Assembly (NCBI GenBank): GCA_023229385.1
Contig: JALNZI010000003.1
Span: forward strand, 23,844-87,843
DNA from: Candidatus Omnitrophota bacterium
GTDB lineage: Bacteria > Omnitrophota > Gorgyraeia > Gygaellales > Profunditerraquicolaceae
Direction: 5' to 3'
DNA length: 64,000 bases
Positions within the stretch are counted from its first letter, which is position 1, and every line of letters starts with the position of its first letter. The position numbers and the translations under genes are program-made. The notes beneath the pieces are model-generated. The model ran no database searches. It saw only the letters and a list, made by a program, of their open reading frames with translations, and had not been told where the DNA came from. Below are positions 22,301 through 29,604 of this stretch, one piece after another.

Positions 22301-22785
22301 TTAGTAATGTTGATATAAATTGGAATGGTGGAGTAACTCTTGTCGATTTTCCAAATTATACTGGATATGAAAGTTATCAACATCATAGTACGTATGGATA
22401 TCCTATAAATATAGATAATATTAATGAACAAAGTATTATTTTATATCCAAATGATATTGATCCTAGAGCACCAATATCTAGTGGAATTGTTGGAAGTTCT
22501 TTATGGTTAAATTGGTTAAATAATACTAATAGAAGTAGTGAAGCTAATATATATCAGAGTTCAAATAAATTAACAGTTTCGGATTATAATAGAGGATTTT
22601 TATTTTATGATACTGCTGAAAATTTACCATCATATTATTCAATATCATATAGATTAATTAAAAGTACTTCTGATATTAATAATAGATTTTTGTATAAAAT
22701 AGAACTTATAAGTGATGATGATGGTAGTCTTGTACCAAAAGTTCGATCAATAAATTTTATTATAAATAAGGACATTTATGCGTAA
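19390..22785 (+). CDS. Large multidomain tail/appendage protein
   Basis: 1131 residues, the second largest in the window. Residues about 1-120 are helical and may form a coiled coil (EKFSNIIDDIDILYSSIES). A beta region at about 130-320 has a discoidin-like pattern (SHIKIEFIKNSPDSF). Further beta domains follow, one rich in Trp and Gly (SGVGYPFGYTYSDYVLKF). No catalytic motif. The start is in an ATGA overlap and the end overlaps the next start by 8 bases. It may be a baseplate spike or fibre-attachment protein; that is inference. Confidence 0.45.
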   Translation: MNYKIDNLYNKVYSSFIRGEYPEGPKIPTKNEVLSKIEEITTSEYIPITKNDRLNEIDIDKINEKFSNIIDDIDILYSSIESQSKEVLSQLTNSLKEHNGVKSELKLINNSVQDISNGKLGEEFLTYNFTETFNDSTNINLNKSDPINYDAGLFTINKDFSNYVNLKHYYGTKLDFIISESYSLIIDNGYIGDTDASLIFDQVNPRQLIYYVKTSSPTSLKLSTSIQLNEQVSVIDINSVIIDIDSDVSKGLIRLYYKDNYEWKDVKTNSIQEIINDKIIFNFPSVKTSHIKIEFIKNSPDSFLDNSYYFAINNISISKSVSKRTATMQSNAIILNSYNNDVPFISNISVSGDYDVPNNCDMKIYVSPDIKISGAFVDSFNSVLDYRSPNIYKFDPTYSGSVYLSEIMYVNNLVSGIFPYKSINFNWQELKLNDKKGESIPELIDFSNTIKNIKLDNSLFKPNDQILFGDSNYIETYNVSGWVNVDNENWSILESMVISGMLVSGVDIATLEGVSWNDIEDINGIIHPDILANPLYSGQWIGYNSGVGYPFGYTYSDYVLKFGDYSQSYNGWWRPYVESVTLSGIDPDYTGINGFLSNNYVNYLPDFYFNNNHFYKIYKFGYGNNVIDQSIRLYTYQERPINNIFDRYPCTFVWKYKTEWIDKIDYKINDFDPTYPSSWDNYIIPISSGLLNINEEYIIDSITDLKIHNSNSILDRSEYRILYNDNTINGLLLKGLSNRTGLIPSGITFDYKYQYRVKNEYLSTWTAFVIVSPGSSDNFITISNVFINEKNIKLIQKIVVENIDNGQVTEFLDDTGGSFYIDFMSQNTQSETHYKITIFCASDENTGFCAYNWIPYQNNINGTINVSPYIKIVSKLESLKIVSFDNLLYNTSFSNDNKAAIYEENNEKYIVVKKPFKDYVPGYYFNYINKKYYYDPDKQIENKSHWIRSGDNINIYYTTGSSGNFVYKKGFSNVDINWNGGVTLVDFPNYTGYESYQHHSTYGYPINIDNINEQSIILYPNDIDPRAPISSGIVGSSLWLNWLNNTNRSSEANIYQSSNKLTVSDYNRGFLFYDTAENLPSYYSISYRLIKSTSDINNRFLYKIELISDDDGSLVPKVRSINFIINKDIYA

Positions 22786-23029
22786 TAATTATCCAGTATT
22801 GTCTCAAGAATTAAATGATAAATTTATGTCTAATTATGAACATCTTGTTTACTTACTTGGACAAAAAATTGATGGATATAATAAATATTCTGGAGTATAT
22901 GATGTTTTAGAACTTGCTTGTTCTGGATATGTTATTAGTTTTAGTGGAATTCCTTCTGTATATAATGATAAATTTACTGATATTTTAAAATTTGATTATA
23001 TTTATAGAAAACATTTTAAAGAAATATAG
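22778..23029 (+). CDS. Small protein of the structural operon
   Basis: 83 residues (MRNNYPVLSQELNDKFMSNY), mostly helical at the N-terminus. The start overlaps the end of the preceding giant gene by 8 bases and the next gene follows with an AGGAG site. Unrecognised; perhaps an adaptor or assembly factor. Confidence 0.4.
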   Translation: MRNNYPVLSQELNDKFMSNYEHLVYLLGQKIDGYNKYSGVYDVLELACSGYVISFSGIPSVYNDKFTDILKFDYIYRKHFKEI

Positions 23030-23037
23030 GAGTATTT

Positions 23038-24210
23038 ATGATACCTACTGACCAACTTGTGGCTTATCCAATAACTAAAGAACTTGGATATAGAGAAAAT
23101 ATTAATTCTAATGAACTTAATGAAACTATTAGATCTCTAGAAGAATCGGTTTTAAGAGCAATAATTAGAAGTACTCAACTCACTGAAAAAATAAATATGT
23201 TAAATTTAGCAGTAACTTCAGCATATACTGCTCTTGGTAAATCTAGTCAAATGTATACTTCTTATCCGACTACTAGTGATATTATAAGTTCAACATCATT
23301 TGTTGGAACAGCTTATGCTACTTCATTTGGAGATGTATCAGGAGTAAGACAAGATATTGTTAATGGAATTACTACTTTAGATTGGAATAATAATAAAAAA
23401 TTATCTAAAATTCCTGTATATAATGGAATTGTTTCTTCTAATACTAAAATATACGTTGATGGAACTTTACGATCTAATGATGATGTTGTATATAATCTTG
23501 TAGATCTAGATGATTCTACATTTTGGATTGAATCAGCAACTGCTGGAGAACATAATGTTCAAATAGTAATTCCTCCTTCAACATCAAAAACATTTAATTA
23601 TCTAAAAATTATTCCATTTCCAATATTTGGTATAGAAATAACAAGAATTGAATATAGTGATTTACAAAATAAAGCACAAGTTATATATCCAACAAAAGAA
23701 AATTCTTTTTATTCTAAAGCTGGTCCATTAGTATTTCATTTATCACCAAGAGAATATAATAATAGTATTAATATCGTTTTTAATGTTCTAGAAGGTATTA
23801 ATGTAATGGGGTTTTCAATTATAGATATATGTTCTATTGATTACTTAAATAATATAAATACTGTATATCTTAAATTTGAAAATATTCCAGATGTTGATGT
23901 ATATGGAAATACTGTTAGTGAAATTAATCCAGTATCAATAGATATTGATTTTTACGTCGATGGAGTTTTAAATGAATCTTATGATAATTGTATTGCTGAA
24001 TTTTCTTTAGTTCCATCAGTTAATTCTGGAACAAGTGTTGGACTATCTAGAATACGTGGATTTCAAAATATACCATCAACGAGTATAACTTTAGGTACAT
24101 TTAATGGTAAAAACACATTATATCTTAAATGTGTAATGAATGGTATTAATAATACAACTCCTGTTATAAGAGGAGCTAAATTAAATTATACATATGGAAC
24201 AATAGTGTAA
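23038..24210 (+). CDS. Predicted baseplate/tail protein with beta-sandwich domains
   Basis: 390 residues with a strong ribosome binding site (AGGAG, 7 bases before ATG). The N-terminal 90 residues are helical, followed by beta-sandwich strands (DDSTFWIESATAGEHNVQIV, then FNYLKIIPFPIFGIEITRIE), a pattern like discoidin-type carbohydrate-binding modules. No calcium or catalytic signature is evident. Function inferred from context. Confidence 0.45.
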   Translation: MIPTDQLVAYPITKELGYRENINSNELNETIRSLEESVLRAIIRSTQLTEKINMLNLAVTSAYTALGKSSQMYTSYPTTSDIISSTSFVGTAYATSFGDVSGVRQDIVNGITTLDWNNNKKLSKIPVYNGIVSSNTKIYVDGTLRSNDDVVYNLVDLDDSTFWIESATAGEHNVQIVIPPSTSKTFNYLKIIPFPIFGIEITRIEYSDLQNKAQVIYPTKENSFYSKAGPLVFHLSPREYNNSINIVFNVLEGINVMGFSIIDICSIDYLNNINTVYLKFENIPDVDVYGNTVSEINPVSIDIDFYVDGVLNESYDNCIAEFSLVPSVNSGTSVGLSRIRGFQNIPSTSITLGTFNGKNTLYLKCVMNGINNTTPVIRGAKLNYTYGTIV

Positions 24211-24219
24211 GAGGTAAAA

Positions 24220-24576
24220 ATGTTAACAACTGAACAAATTGAAGTAAAATTAAATAATCTTGATCAGAAAATAAAAGGAGTTGTTGTTTTAATAGAACGA
24301 TTAAGTTCTGATATTTCTGCTAAGACTAATATTACAGATTTAAATAGGAATGTTAGTGAATTAAGAGATTTAATTAAAGATAATGCAACATTTATAGGGT
24401 CGCTTGAGGAAAAGTTGGCTAAAATAATATTACCAGAAGAAACAAGATATTATCTTAACGAGGGTGAGGTAAGTTCTTTTCAATCTAATTTTAATACATT
24501 AAAAGCAATGATGAATAAAATGGATACTTTATATAAAAATATTGTAAATTATCAAAGTAATTTAATGAACGCTTAA
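24220..24576 (+). CDS. Small coiled-coil protein closing the structural operon
   Basis: 118 residues with clear heptad character (VKLNNLDQKIKGVVVLIERL, later NVSELRDLIKDN and SLEEKLAKIILP). A good ribosome binding site (GAGG) lies 7 bases upstream. It is the last plus-strand gene of this block. Its final 15 bases overlap the end of the convergent minus-strand gene. An oligomerisation or chaperone role in tail assembly is possible but unproven. Confidence 0.5.
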   Translation: MLTTEQIEVKLNNLDQKIKGVVVLIERLSSDISAKTNITDLNRNVSELRDLIKDNATFIGSLEEKLAKIILPEETRYYLNEGEVSSFQSNFNTLKAMMNKMDTLYKNIVNYQSNLMNA

Positions 24577-24822
24577 TTTAATATTTATATTTTGTATAAG
24601 TTCTATGAATTTATCTTCTTTAAGAAGTAATGTATTATGAAGTGTATTGAATGGTATATTTTTAATAGCTGAATCAATAATCATTAATTCAACTCTAGAA
24701 TAACTTTTAGTTTTTAAATCTATAAAAAAATCTATAGGAGTCTTATATTTATTTATAGACTCCTTGATTTTATTTTGAAATTTAGTTATTATTTTATTTT
24801 TAGTGGTTTGTAGTGTGGACAT
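24562..24822 (-). CDS. Small hypothetical protein
   Basis: 86 residues if started at MSTLQTTKNKIITKFQNK; a longer frame to 24885 exists but would overlap the upstream gene more deeply and lacks a ribosome site. Lysine-rich, helical. Its 3' end overlaps the convergent structural gene by 15 bp. An inverted repeat (AGGAGTC/GACTCCT, about 24737-24764) lies inside the coding region. No function recognised. Confidence 0.45.
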   Translation of the reverse strand: MSTLQTTKNKIITKFQNKIKESINKYKTPIDFFIDLKTKSYSRVELMIIDSAIKNIPFNTLHNTLLLKEDKFIELIQNINIKLSVH

Positions 24823-24995
24823 TGTTCTACTGAAATTAATATGTTTAATTTTGATATATTTATAAATGTTGATATTAATGCACAAATTTGAGAAGTTCTA
24901 CATATTGAACATCTTTTAGGTATAACTAATTCGTTTGGTAATATATCAAGATCTGATTCATCTTTTATAAATAAATCATCAAGTATGCTGTTCAA
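24789..24995 (-). CDS. Small zinc-ribbon-like protein
   Basis: 68 residues with RCSICRTSQIC followed about 35 residues later by EQCPHYKP. The four Cys plus His arrangement resembles small phage metal-binding proteins of the CxxCxxxxxC...CxxF type. The start overlaps the ClpP-like gene stop and its end overlaps the next start, as in an operon. Confidence 0.5.
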   Translation of the reverse strand: MNSILDDLFIKDESDLDILPNELVIPKRCSICRTSQICALISTFINISKLNILISVEQCPHYKPLKIK

Positions 24996-25575
24996 TTTTA
25001 GAGTCCTTGATTAAATTGTAATCTAGAATTTCTTTATGATTTAACCACTTTCTCTTTTTTAATAATCGTTTTGCTCTTAAAATAGATAAGTCTAATTGTT
25101 CAGCAGTATATTTTATGTAATTATCATATATTTCTTTTTCTTCAGTTTTATCTGCTTTAAGACGTTCTTCATATGTGCATTCATCACCTATTGTTATATG
25201 TGAGTGTACAAATACTCTACAACTTGGAAATATTGTTCTTATATCACCAACTATAAATATAAAAAATCCAGCAGAAGCGATCTCACCAAGCGCATATGTT
25301 TCTAGAGTAAGTTTATACTTATGTTTTATATATAAAAGAAAATCAATAATAGCAAAACAATGTGCAAGATATCCACCTTGAGATGTTATATAAATTTTAA
25401 CATCTTTAATTTCATCAAGATCCTCTTGTAATAATGTAGATATAGTATCATTTGATACTTCTTCATTAATTTCTCCAACAATGTATATACTTATTGAATC
25501 GTCGTCTTTTACTACTGTTGTTAATCCAGGAGAATCTACAATAGTTTCCATGATATCATTTAGTTGCTTTGTCAT
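24979..25575 (-). CDS. ClpP-like serine protease
   Basis: 198 residues, close to the length of bacterial ClpP. Visible ClpP signatures are ITSQGGYLAHCFAIIDFL (the NSPGG-like substrate loop and helix), GEIASAGFFIFIVGD with the nucleophile Ser101, and SCRVFVHSH with the catalytic His (124 or 126). The acidic residue should lie near 170. ClpP-fold proteases in phages may act in head maturation or in protein turnover. It sits away from any recognisable capsid gene here, next to sugar and chaperonin genes, so its substrate is unknown. It overlaps the downstream zinc-ribbon gene. Confidence 0.75.
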   Translation of the reverse strand: MTKQLNDIMETIVDSPGLTTVVKDDDSISIYIVGEINEEVSNDTISTLLQEDLDEIKDVKIYITSQGGYLAHCFAIIDFLLYIKHKYKLTLETYALGEIASAGFFIFIVGDIRTIFPSCRVFVHSHITIGDECTYEERLKADKTEEKEIYDNYIKYTAEQLDLSILRAKRLLKKRKWLNHKEILDYNLIKDSKIEQHT

Positions 25576-25586
25576 AGATGTCTTTC

Positions 25587-25865
25587 TTATTTAGGATTTT
25601 GATATCTTGATATAGATTTATTTATAAAACATCCCACTCTAGAACAAACTGTTTGATCTATACCTCTTGGCCAATCCTCTTTATCCATAAATTTAACACA
25701 TACTGTTGATGAAACACTTGTATTAAGCAAAGGACACTTAATCTTACCTTTAAGTTCTATCTTGGCTCTAGAACCCTTAATTTCTGGACCTACAAACATC
25801 TCGTTATAGTGAATTTCACTTCTTTTTGAATATATACTATCAATTAGTTCTTTGTTGTATTTCAT
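25587..25865 (-). CDS. Cys-containing small protein, probable metal binder
   Basis: 92 residues. Four Cys in KCPLLNTSVSSTVCVKF and GIDQTVCSRVGCFIN are arranged as two pairs and may bind zinc. Starts two bases before the glycosyltransferase stop. Family not recognised by name. Confidence 0.45.
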   Translation of the reverse strand: MKYNKELIDSIYSKRSEIHYNEMFVGPEIKGSRAKIELKGKIKCPLLNTSVSSTVCVKFMDKEDWPRGIDQTVCSRVGCFINKSISRYQNPK

Positions 25866-25866
25866 A

Positions 25867-27015
25867 TTACCTTCTGTATTTATCTATTACAGTTATAAGT
25901 TTTTGAGTAGATTTATTCCAACTATAGTTATTAGCCATAAAATCTGCTAAAGCCTCGCTCTTATTAGTATATTTTGTTTGATCATTAAAAGTTTCTTCAA
26001 GTTTAGATACATAATTATCTATATTAATATCTAACCAGTCTCCTTGATCACTTTTAAACCAAAAACCATCTTCAGCAGTAACATATCCATTAGATTGAAC
26101 TATAAGGTCTGTCTGTATATCTGGAGATCCTGGCACATATTCATTATGTCCAGTACAAAGAGTTGTAATTGTAGGAAGTCCACAACCCATGTTTTGACTA
26201 AGACATAAATTCCATCCTTCAGAACGACTTATACTTATACCAACATTAGCTGAATGTATTAAAGATGGAACATTACATACTGGTATTGTAGGAGTAGTAA
26301 AATAAATATCACAAGATTTATATGTGAAAAGATGAGCTTTACCATTAAATCCTTTATATTCAAATCCATGCATTGTAGGATTAACACCAGTCCAACAATT
26401 TAAATTCTTAAAAGGATGATCTTGAACATTATTTATAAAAGGATTAAAAGTATGACATATAAGTGCTACTTCTCGTTCTTTCATGAGATTAATAAATGTT
26501 CTGATAGTAACGTCAGTATTCTTACGTTCTTCTCTTTTACCAGATGTTATATATGTGAACTTCTTTGTATCGATGTATTTATCTACTGGTATTGTATTAA
26601 ATAGTGTATCATCAATACCTTCATTTATGACTTCGATAGGTTTAGAAAAATTATATTGTTCAAGAAGTTTTTTATGCTCTTCTGTTGTTGTAAGAATAAT
26701 ATCTGTTGGACCATTCTCAAGCATATGTCTAGAAACTTCTTTAAGTTTAGTTGTTTCAAAGATTGAGAAGGTAAGAAGAGGTGAACCACAAGCTTGGTTC
26801 GATAGGTTATCATGGAAGCAAAATATACTTGGAGATTTATAATCAAATTTTGTTGAAGTTGCATGTTTGAAATACATCTCATAGAAAGGATCAAGTTCAA
26901 CTTGTCCAATTGGAGTAAGATTAACTTCTTGTCCATTTTCTATAAGAGCTTTTAAAATGTTTAGATTATGTAAAGAATATCCAAGATTTCCGACACTGCC
27001 ATAAAGGTTGATCAT
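25867..27015 (-). CDS. GT-B fold glycosyltransferase (family 1/4-like)
   Basis: 382 residues. N-terminal Rossmann start MINLYGSVGNLGYSLHNLNI; nucleotide-sugar side has ITSGKREERKNTDVTIRTF and the donor-binding ISRSEGWNLCLSQNMGCGLP, where the glutamates of the EGxxL...G(C/M)G block sit. This is typical of retaining GT4-like enzymes that transfer a sugar from a nucleotide donor. It lies next to WecB-like and GroES-like genes and 2 kb from the glycan island. Acceptor unknown; could be virion protein, DNA or cell-surface glycan. Confidence 0.75.
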   Translation of the reverse strand: MINLYGSVGNLGYSLHNLNILKALIENGQEVNLTPIGQVELDPFYEMYFKHATSTKFDYKSPSIFCFHDNLSNQACGSPLLTFSIFETTKLKEVSRHMLENGPTDIILTTTEEHKKLLEQYNFSKPIEVINEGIDDTLFNTIPVDKYIDTKKFTYITSGKREERKNTDVTIRTFINLMKEREVALICHTFNPFINNVQDHPFKNLNCWTGVNPTMHGFEYKGFNGKAHLFTYKSCDIYFTTPTIPVCNVPSLIHSANVGISISRSEGWNLCLSQNMGCGLPTITTLCTGHNEYVPGSPDIQTDLIVQSNGYVTAEDGFWFKSDQGDWLDINIDNYVSKLEETFNDQTKYTNKSEALADFMANNYSWNKSTQKLITVIDKYRR

Positions 27016-27023
27016 ATAATTAC

Positions 27024-27227
27024 TTACGTTAAGGTGAGATTATTTCTTAAATATTGTATAAAACATTCTAGATCGCAAAACATATTATTATATTCTATAT
27101 AATGCATATTATTAGGAGTATATATAAATGTTCCTTTAAGATCATCATTTTGAATTGATAATCCTTTATTTTCTTCTATTATTTTATTACAGTGAGTACA
27201 ATTCATATTAGTTTTTATATATTCCAA
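27024..27227 (-). CDS. Small zinc-ribbon protein
   Basis: 67 residues with CTHCNKIIEEN near the N-terminus and MFCDLECFIQYL near the end, i.e. CxxC plus CxxxC, a treble-clef-like arrangement. Its start overlaps the end of the co-chaperonin gene. Function unknown. Confidence 0.5.
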   Translation of the reverse strand: MEYIKTNMNCTHCNKIIEENKGLSIQNDDLKGTFIYTPNNMHYIEYNNMFCDLECFIQYLRNNLTLT

Positions 27228-27468
27228 TAATGTGGCATTCTCTAATAGTGTAGTATAATATATTATCTACTTCAAGAGGTGTCGCGTCACACTTATAAAA
27301 CAAAACTACTTTTCCTACTTCAGTGATTTTAACATTAGGACCGATTGCTTCTATACGTCCATATTGCCAAGGATTACTGTCATGACCTGTTAGTATAATT
27401 CCACCACTAGCTTTTTTTTCAATAAGTGTAACTATAATTCTATCATTTGCTGCTATTAAGTTTATCAT
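27208..27468 (-). CDS. GroES-like co-chaperonin
   Basis: 86 residues, near GroES length (about 97). It shows ANDRIIVTLIEKKASGGIIL at the N-terminus, then YGRIEAIGPNV and VGKVVLFYKCDATPLEV, the usual GroES order of beta strands; the mobile loop (SGGIILTGHDSNPWQ) is where GroEL contact would occur. T4 gp31 is the known phage precedent, capping host GroEL for capsid folding. The gene overlaps both neighbours. No GroEL is seen in the window, so it probably works with the host chaperonin. Confidence 0.7.
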   Translation of the reverse strand: MINLIAANDRIIVTLIEKKASGGIILTGHDSNPWQYGRIEAIGPNVKITEVGKVVLFYKCDATPLEVDNILYYTIRECHIIGIYKN

Positions 27469-28465
27469 CTTTTAATTCCTTTTTAAGTATTTCAACAATT
27501 TTAATTGAACTGTCTCCAGATCCAAATGGACATATATAATCATCTAATTTTTTATTTAACATTCTTCTAAATGATACTGGTAAAAATTCTGGTGTCTTAC
27601 ACAGGCTCGCATTCAGCCACAAGGCTTCTTGTCTCTCTGTGCAACGTCTTGCAACTATTATTTTTCTTTTCAAAAAACAAGCTTCTTCTTGAATACCACC
27701 ACTATCACTTATTATTAATATACTTTTTTTAATTTCAATAATCAAGTCTTCTCTACTTAAAGGCTTAATTATTTTAACCTTCGGTATAAGATGCTTAAAC
27801 TTTTGTATCTCTGGATTAGGATGCATTGGAAATATAAACTCATATTGTGGATACCATCGTGTAAGCTTGTCTATTTGAATGAACCATTGATCTAAGATTG
27901 GCAAGTTCTCTCTACGATGCATTGTAATTAATACTTTATTTTCTTGTGGTATTGGAGTAGGATCAATAGTATCTAAAACGGTGTTACCGACCATATAAAT
28001 TGGTTTCCTTATACCCTCAGAACGTATGTTAAAACAATTCTGCTTGGTAGCACAGAAATGATATGAAGCAATAGAACTTATCATTCTACGTAATGCTTCT
28101 TCTGGATATGGATTTTCAATGTCCCATGATCTCATTCCCGATTCCAGATATAGAATCGGAATATTTCTTGTAAAAGCAGCTAATGCTGTAGCGTATGCAG
28201 TTACTGTATCACCTTGGACTAAAACATGTGTACAACCTTCTAAGATATCATTTTCTTGATCTAAAATGTTGAGTACTACGTTATTAAGTCTATTAGTAGA
28301 TATGTCTCCTAAAGTGATTGTAACGTGTTCTGGCAGGTCTGGAATAAGATCTGTGCGTTTAGTTATATAGATAAGTTTAAATGGTATATTAGCTGCTTTA
28401 AGATGAGGTATAAGTGGAAGTATTTTTATAATCTCGGGGCGTGTACCGAATATTAAATGAATCAT
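27443..28465 (-). CDS. wecB: UDP-N-acetylglucosamine 2-epimerase (WecB family)
   Basis: 340 residues, family length about 370. Clear WecB motifs: FGTRPEIIKILPLIPHL at the N-terminus, THVLVQGDTVTAYATALAAF, ESGMRSWDIENPYPEE, and ISDSGGIQEEACFLKRK. It would interconvert UDP-GlcNAc and UDP-ManNAc, a step towards ManNAc-containing glycans. Its 3' end overlaps the co-chaperonin gene by 26 bases. With the downstream glycosyltransferases it suggests the phage makes or alters a surface sugar. Confidence 0.85.
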   Translation of the reverse strand: MIHLIFGTRPEIIKILPLIPHLKAANIPFKLIYITKRTDLIPDLPEHVTITLGDISTNRLNNVVLNILDQENDILEGCTHVLVQGDTVTAYATALAAFTRNIPILYLESGMRSWDIENPYPEEALRRMISSIASYHFCATKQNCFNIRSEGIRKPIYMVGNTVLDTIDPTPIPQENKVLITMHRRENLPILDQWFIQIDKLTRWYPQYEFIFPMHPNPEIQKFKHLIPKVKIIKPLSREDLIIEIKKSILIISDSGGIQEEACFLKRKIIVARRCTERQEALWLNASLCKTPEFLPVSFRRMLNKKLDDYICPFGSGDSSIKIVEILKKELKDDKLNSSK

Positions 28466-28471
28466 TATAAT

Positions 28472-28609
28472 TTATTTTCTTGAAGGAAGTGAAATAATAA
28501 ATCCAAGTATTGTACCAAATATAGTAGCAGGAAGACCAAGCATACAAAATGCTAATGCTCCAAGTAACATAGAAGTTATAGTTTTATCAATTTGTTTGAA
28601 TGTAATCAT
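28472..28609 (-). CDS. Small membrane protein
   Basis: 45 residues if started at MITFKQIDKTITSMLLGALAF. A hydrophobic stretch from about residue 13 to 41 with GLPATIFGTILGFIIS could form one long or two short membrane helices. A purine-rich site (GGAAAAAGAG) precedes this start. The start lies within the end of the upstream gene. Confidence 0.45.
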   Translation of the reverse strand: MITFKQIDKTITSMLLGALAFCMLGLPATIFGTILGFIISLPSRK

Positions 28610-28781
28610 AAACTCTTTTTCCATTTTCAACGTATTGATTATTTCTAGGATCATTTTCTTTAAAATACTTAAAATCTTCTAGAATTCCTGTAATAGGATT
28701 ACCATCTAGATCAGTATAAATATTTAAATCATAATCAAAATGATTAATAAATGTCCATTCATTATATTTATATATTTTCAT
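28587..28781 (-). CDS. Small hypothetical protein
   Basis: 64 residues from MKIYKYNEWTFINHFDYDLN. A frame extends upstream into the tRNA gene but that part is not expected to be translated. Contains YTDLDGNPITGILEDFKYF. No recognised family. Immediately downstream of the tRNA gene. Confidence 0.4.
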   Translation of the reverse strand: MKIYKYNEWTFINHFDYDLNIYTDLDGNPITGILEDFKYFKENDPRNNQYVENGKRVYDYIQTN

Positions 28782-28799
28782 ATTGTTCTTTACAAATAA

Positions 28800-28887
28800 T
28801 AGCGGTGGATGGATTTGAACCATCGAACTCCTTGTGGGAGTTTGGATTTATGAGACCCATGACCTTGGCCAGCTAGTCGACACCGCA
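28800..28887 (-). tRNA. tRNA with CAU anticodon and long variable arm (class II)
   Basis: Cloverleaf read on the minus strand: acceptor TGCGGTG/CACCGCT (first pair U-U mismatched), D stem GAC/GTC with GG in the loop, anticodon stem TGGGT/ATCCA with loop CTCATAA (anticodon CAT), variable arm with a 6-bp stem AACTCC/GGAGTT, and T stem GATGG/CCATC with loop TTCAAAT. Methionine and isoleucine-2 tRNAs normally have short variable loops, while long arms mark Leu, Ser and Tyr. CCA is not encoded. Amino acid identity is therefore uncertain. Confidence 0.8.
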
Positions 28888-28894
28888 GTAATAT

Positions 28895-29131
28895 TTAGTT
28901 ATCTTCTTTAAGTTTATCTAATTGTTCAGATAGTATATTATTTACCATTTGATTTAATGTAATATCTTCTTCATGAGCTTTTGTAGCTAGAAATATAAAA
29001 TCTTCATCAGATAGTTCTATTTCAATAGACTTTTTATTTTCATCTTCACATAGTTCTATGATAAGATCACATAGATCATCATTTACTTCAAATTCAATAC
29101 CATCATTAATTTTTATTTTGTTACTAGACAT
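28895..29131 (-). CDS. Small acidic protein, possible RHH-like
   Basis: 78 residues from MSSNKIKINDGIEFEVNDDL; the frame extends upstream into the tRNA gene but a ribosome site (AAAGAAG) favours this start. The C-terminal EEDITLNQMVNNILSEQLDK resembles the helix pair of small phage ribbon-helix-helix-like proteins (xITFNxMVxxxL pattern). Very acidic otherwise. Lies between two tRNA genes. Confidence 0.45.
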   Translation of the reverse strand: MSSNKIKINDGIEFEVNDDLCDLIIELCEDENKKSIEIELSDEDFIFLATKAHEEDITLNQMVNNILSEQLDKLKEDN

Positions 29132-29150
29132 ATTGCTTCTTTCTTTTAAA

Positions 29151-29227
29151 TGGTTCCTGCGGAGGAATTCGAATCCTCGTTTCAAGAGTCACGATCTTGT
29201 GTCCTAACCAACTAGACGACAACAGGC
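29151..29227 (-). tRNA. tRNA-His-like (anticodon GTG), atypical
   Basis: Minus strand: anticodon stem CAAGA/TCTTG with loop TCGTGAC (GTG at 34-36, but C instead of the usual U at 33), D stem GTC/GAC, T stem GAGGA/TCCTC with loop TTCGAAT, and encoded 3' CCA. The acceptor pairs CCTG..TG against CGCAGG only if one U is bulged, and a G precedes, as in the G-1 of histidine tRNAs. Decoding CAY is the simplest reading; it may be degenerate. Confidence 0.6.
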
Positions 29228-29235
29228 TTAATTAT

Positions 29236-29595
29236 TTATTCAGATCTATGATTACCTTTAACTTCAAGATAACCTTCATTTGTTTCTTGTTGAATTCTAT
29301 TTTTAATAGATATTCTTATCTTATTTTTATCTCTTATAGCTAAAGCACGTTTCCCTACTTCTTCAAGACCAAGTTTATCCTCTAAAAAATTTCTAATATC
29401 TGCCTCTAAATCCCATATCTGACCATTAATATCTTTAAGTTCTCTAAACCATTTGTCTTCATAAGGACATTTAAATTCTTTAAGAGCGTTTACAAGGTCA
29501 TTATATTCTTTTATGATTCTATTATCTTTTAAACGTTCAATTTTAAGTATTACAATACTAAGTCTATCAAGTATTTCTGGAAGTGGATATTGCAT
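29236..29595 (-). CDS. DUF6165-like hypothetical protein
   Basis: 119 residues. The order EILDRLSIVILKIERL, a long helix, QIWDLEADIRNFLEDKLGLE, EVGKRALAIRDKNKIRI and a closing GYLEVKGNH matches a small helical family I recall as DUF6165, often found near polysaccharide genes. It sits at the head of the glycan island just after the tRNA. Function of the family is not known to me. Confidence 0.6.
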   Translation of the reverse strand: MQYPLPEILDRLSIVILKIERLKDNRIIKEYNDLVNALKEFKCPYEDKWFRELKDINGQIWDLEADIRNFLEDKLGLEEVGKRALAIRDKNKIRISIKNRIQQETNEGYLEVKGNHRSE

Positions 29596-29604
29596 AAAAT
29601 CTTT

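Noticed and set aside
24737..24764. Inverted repeat AGGAGTC/GACTCCT near the convergent gene ends
   Set aside because: It lies well inside the minus-strand coding region, not in a gap; the following T stretch is interrupted. It might end plus-strand transcripts but the evidence is weak.
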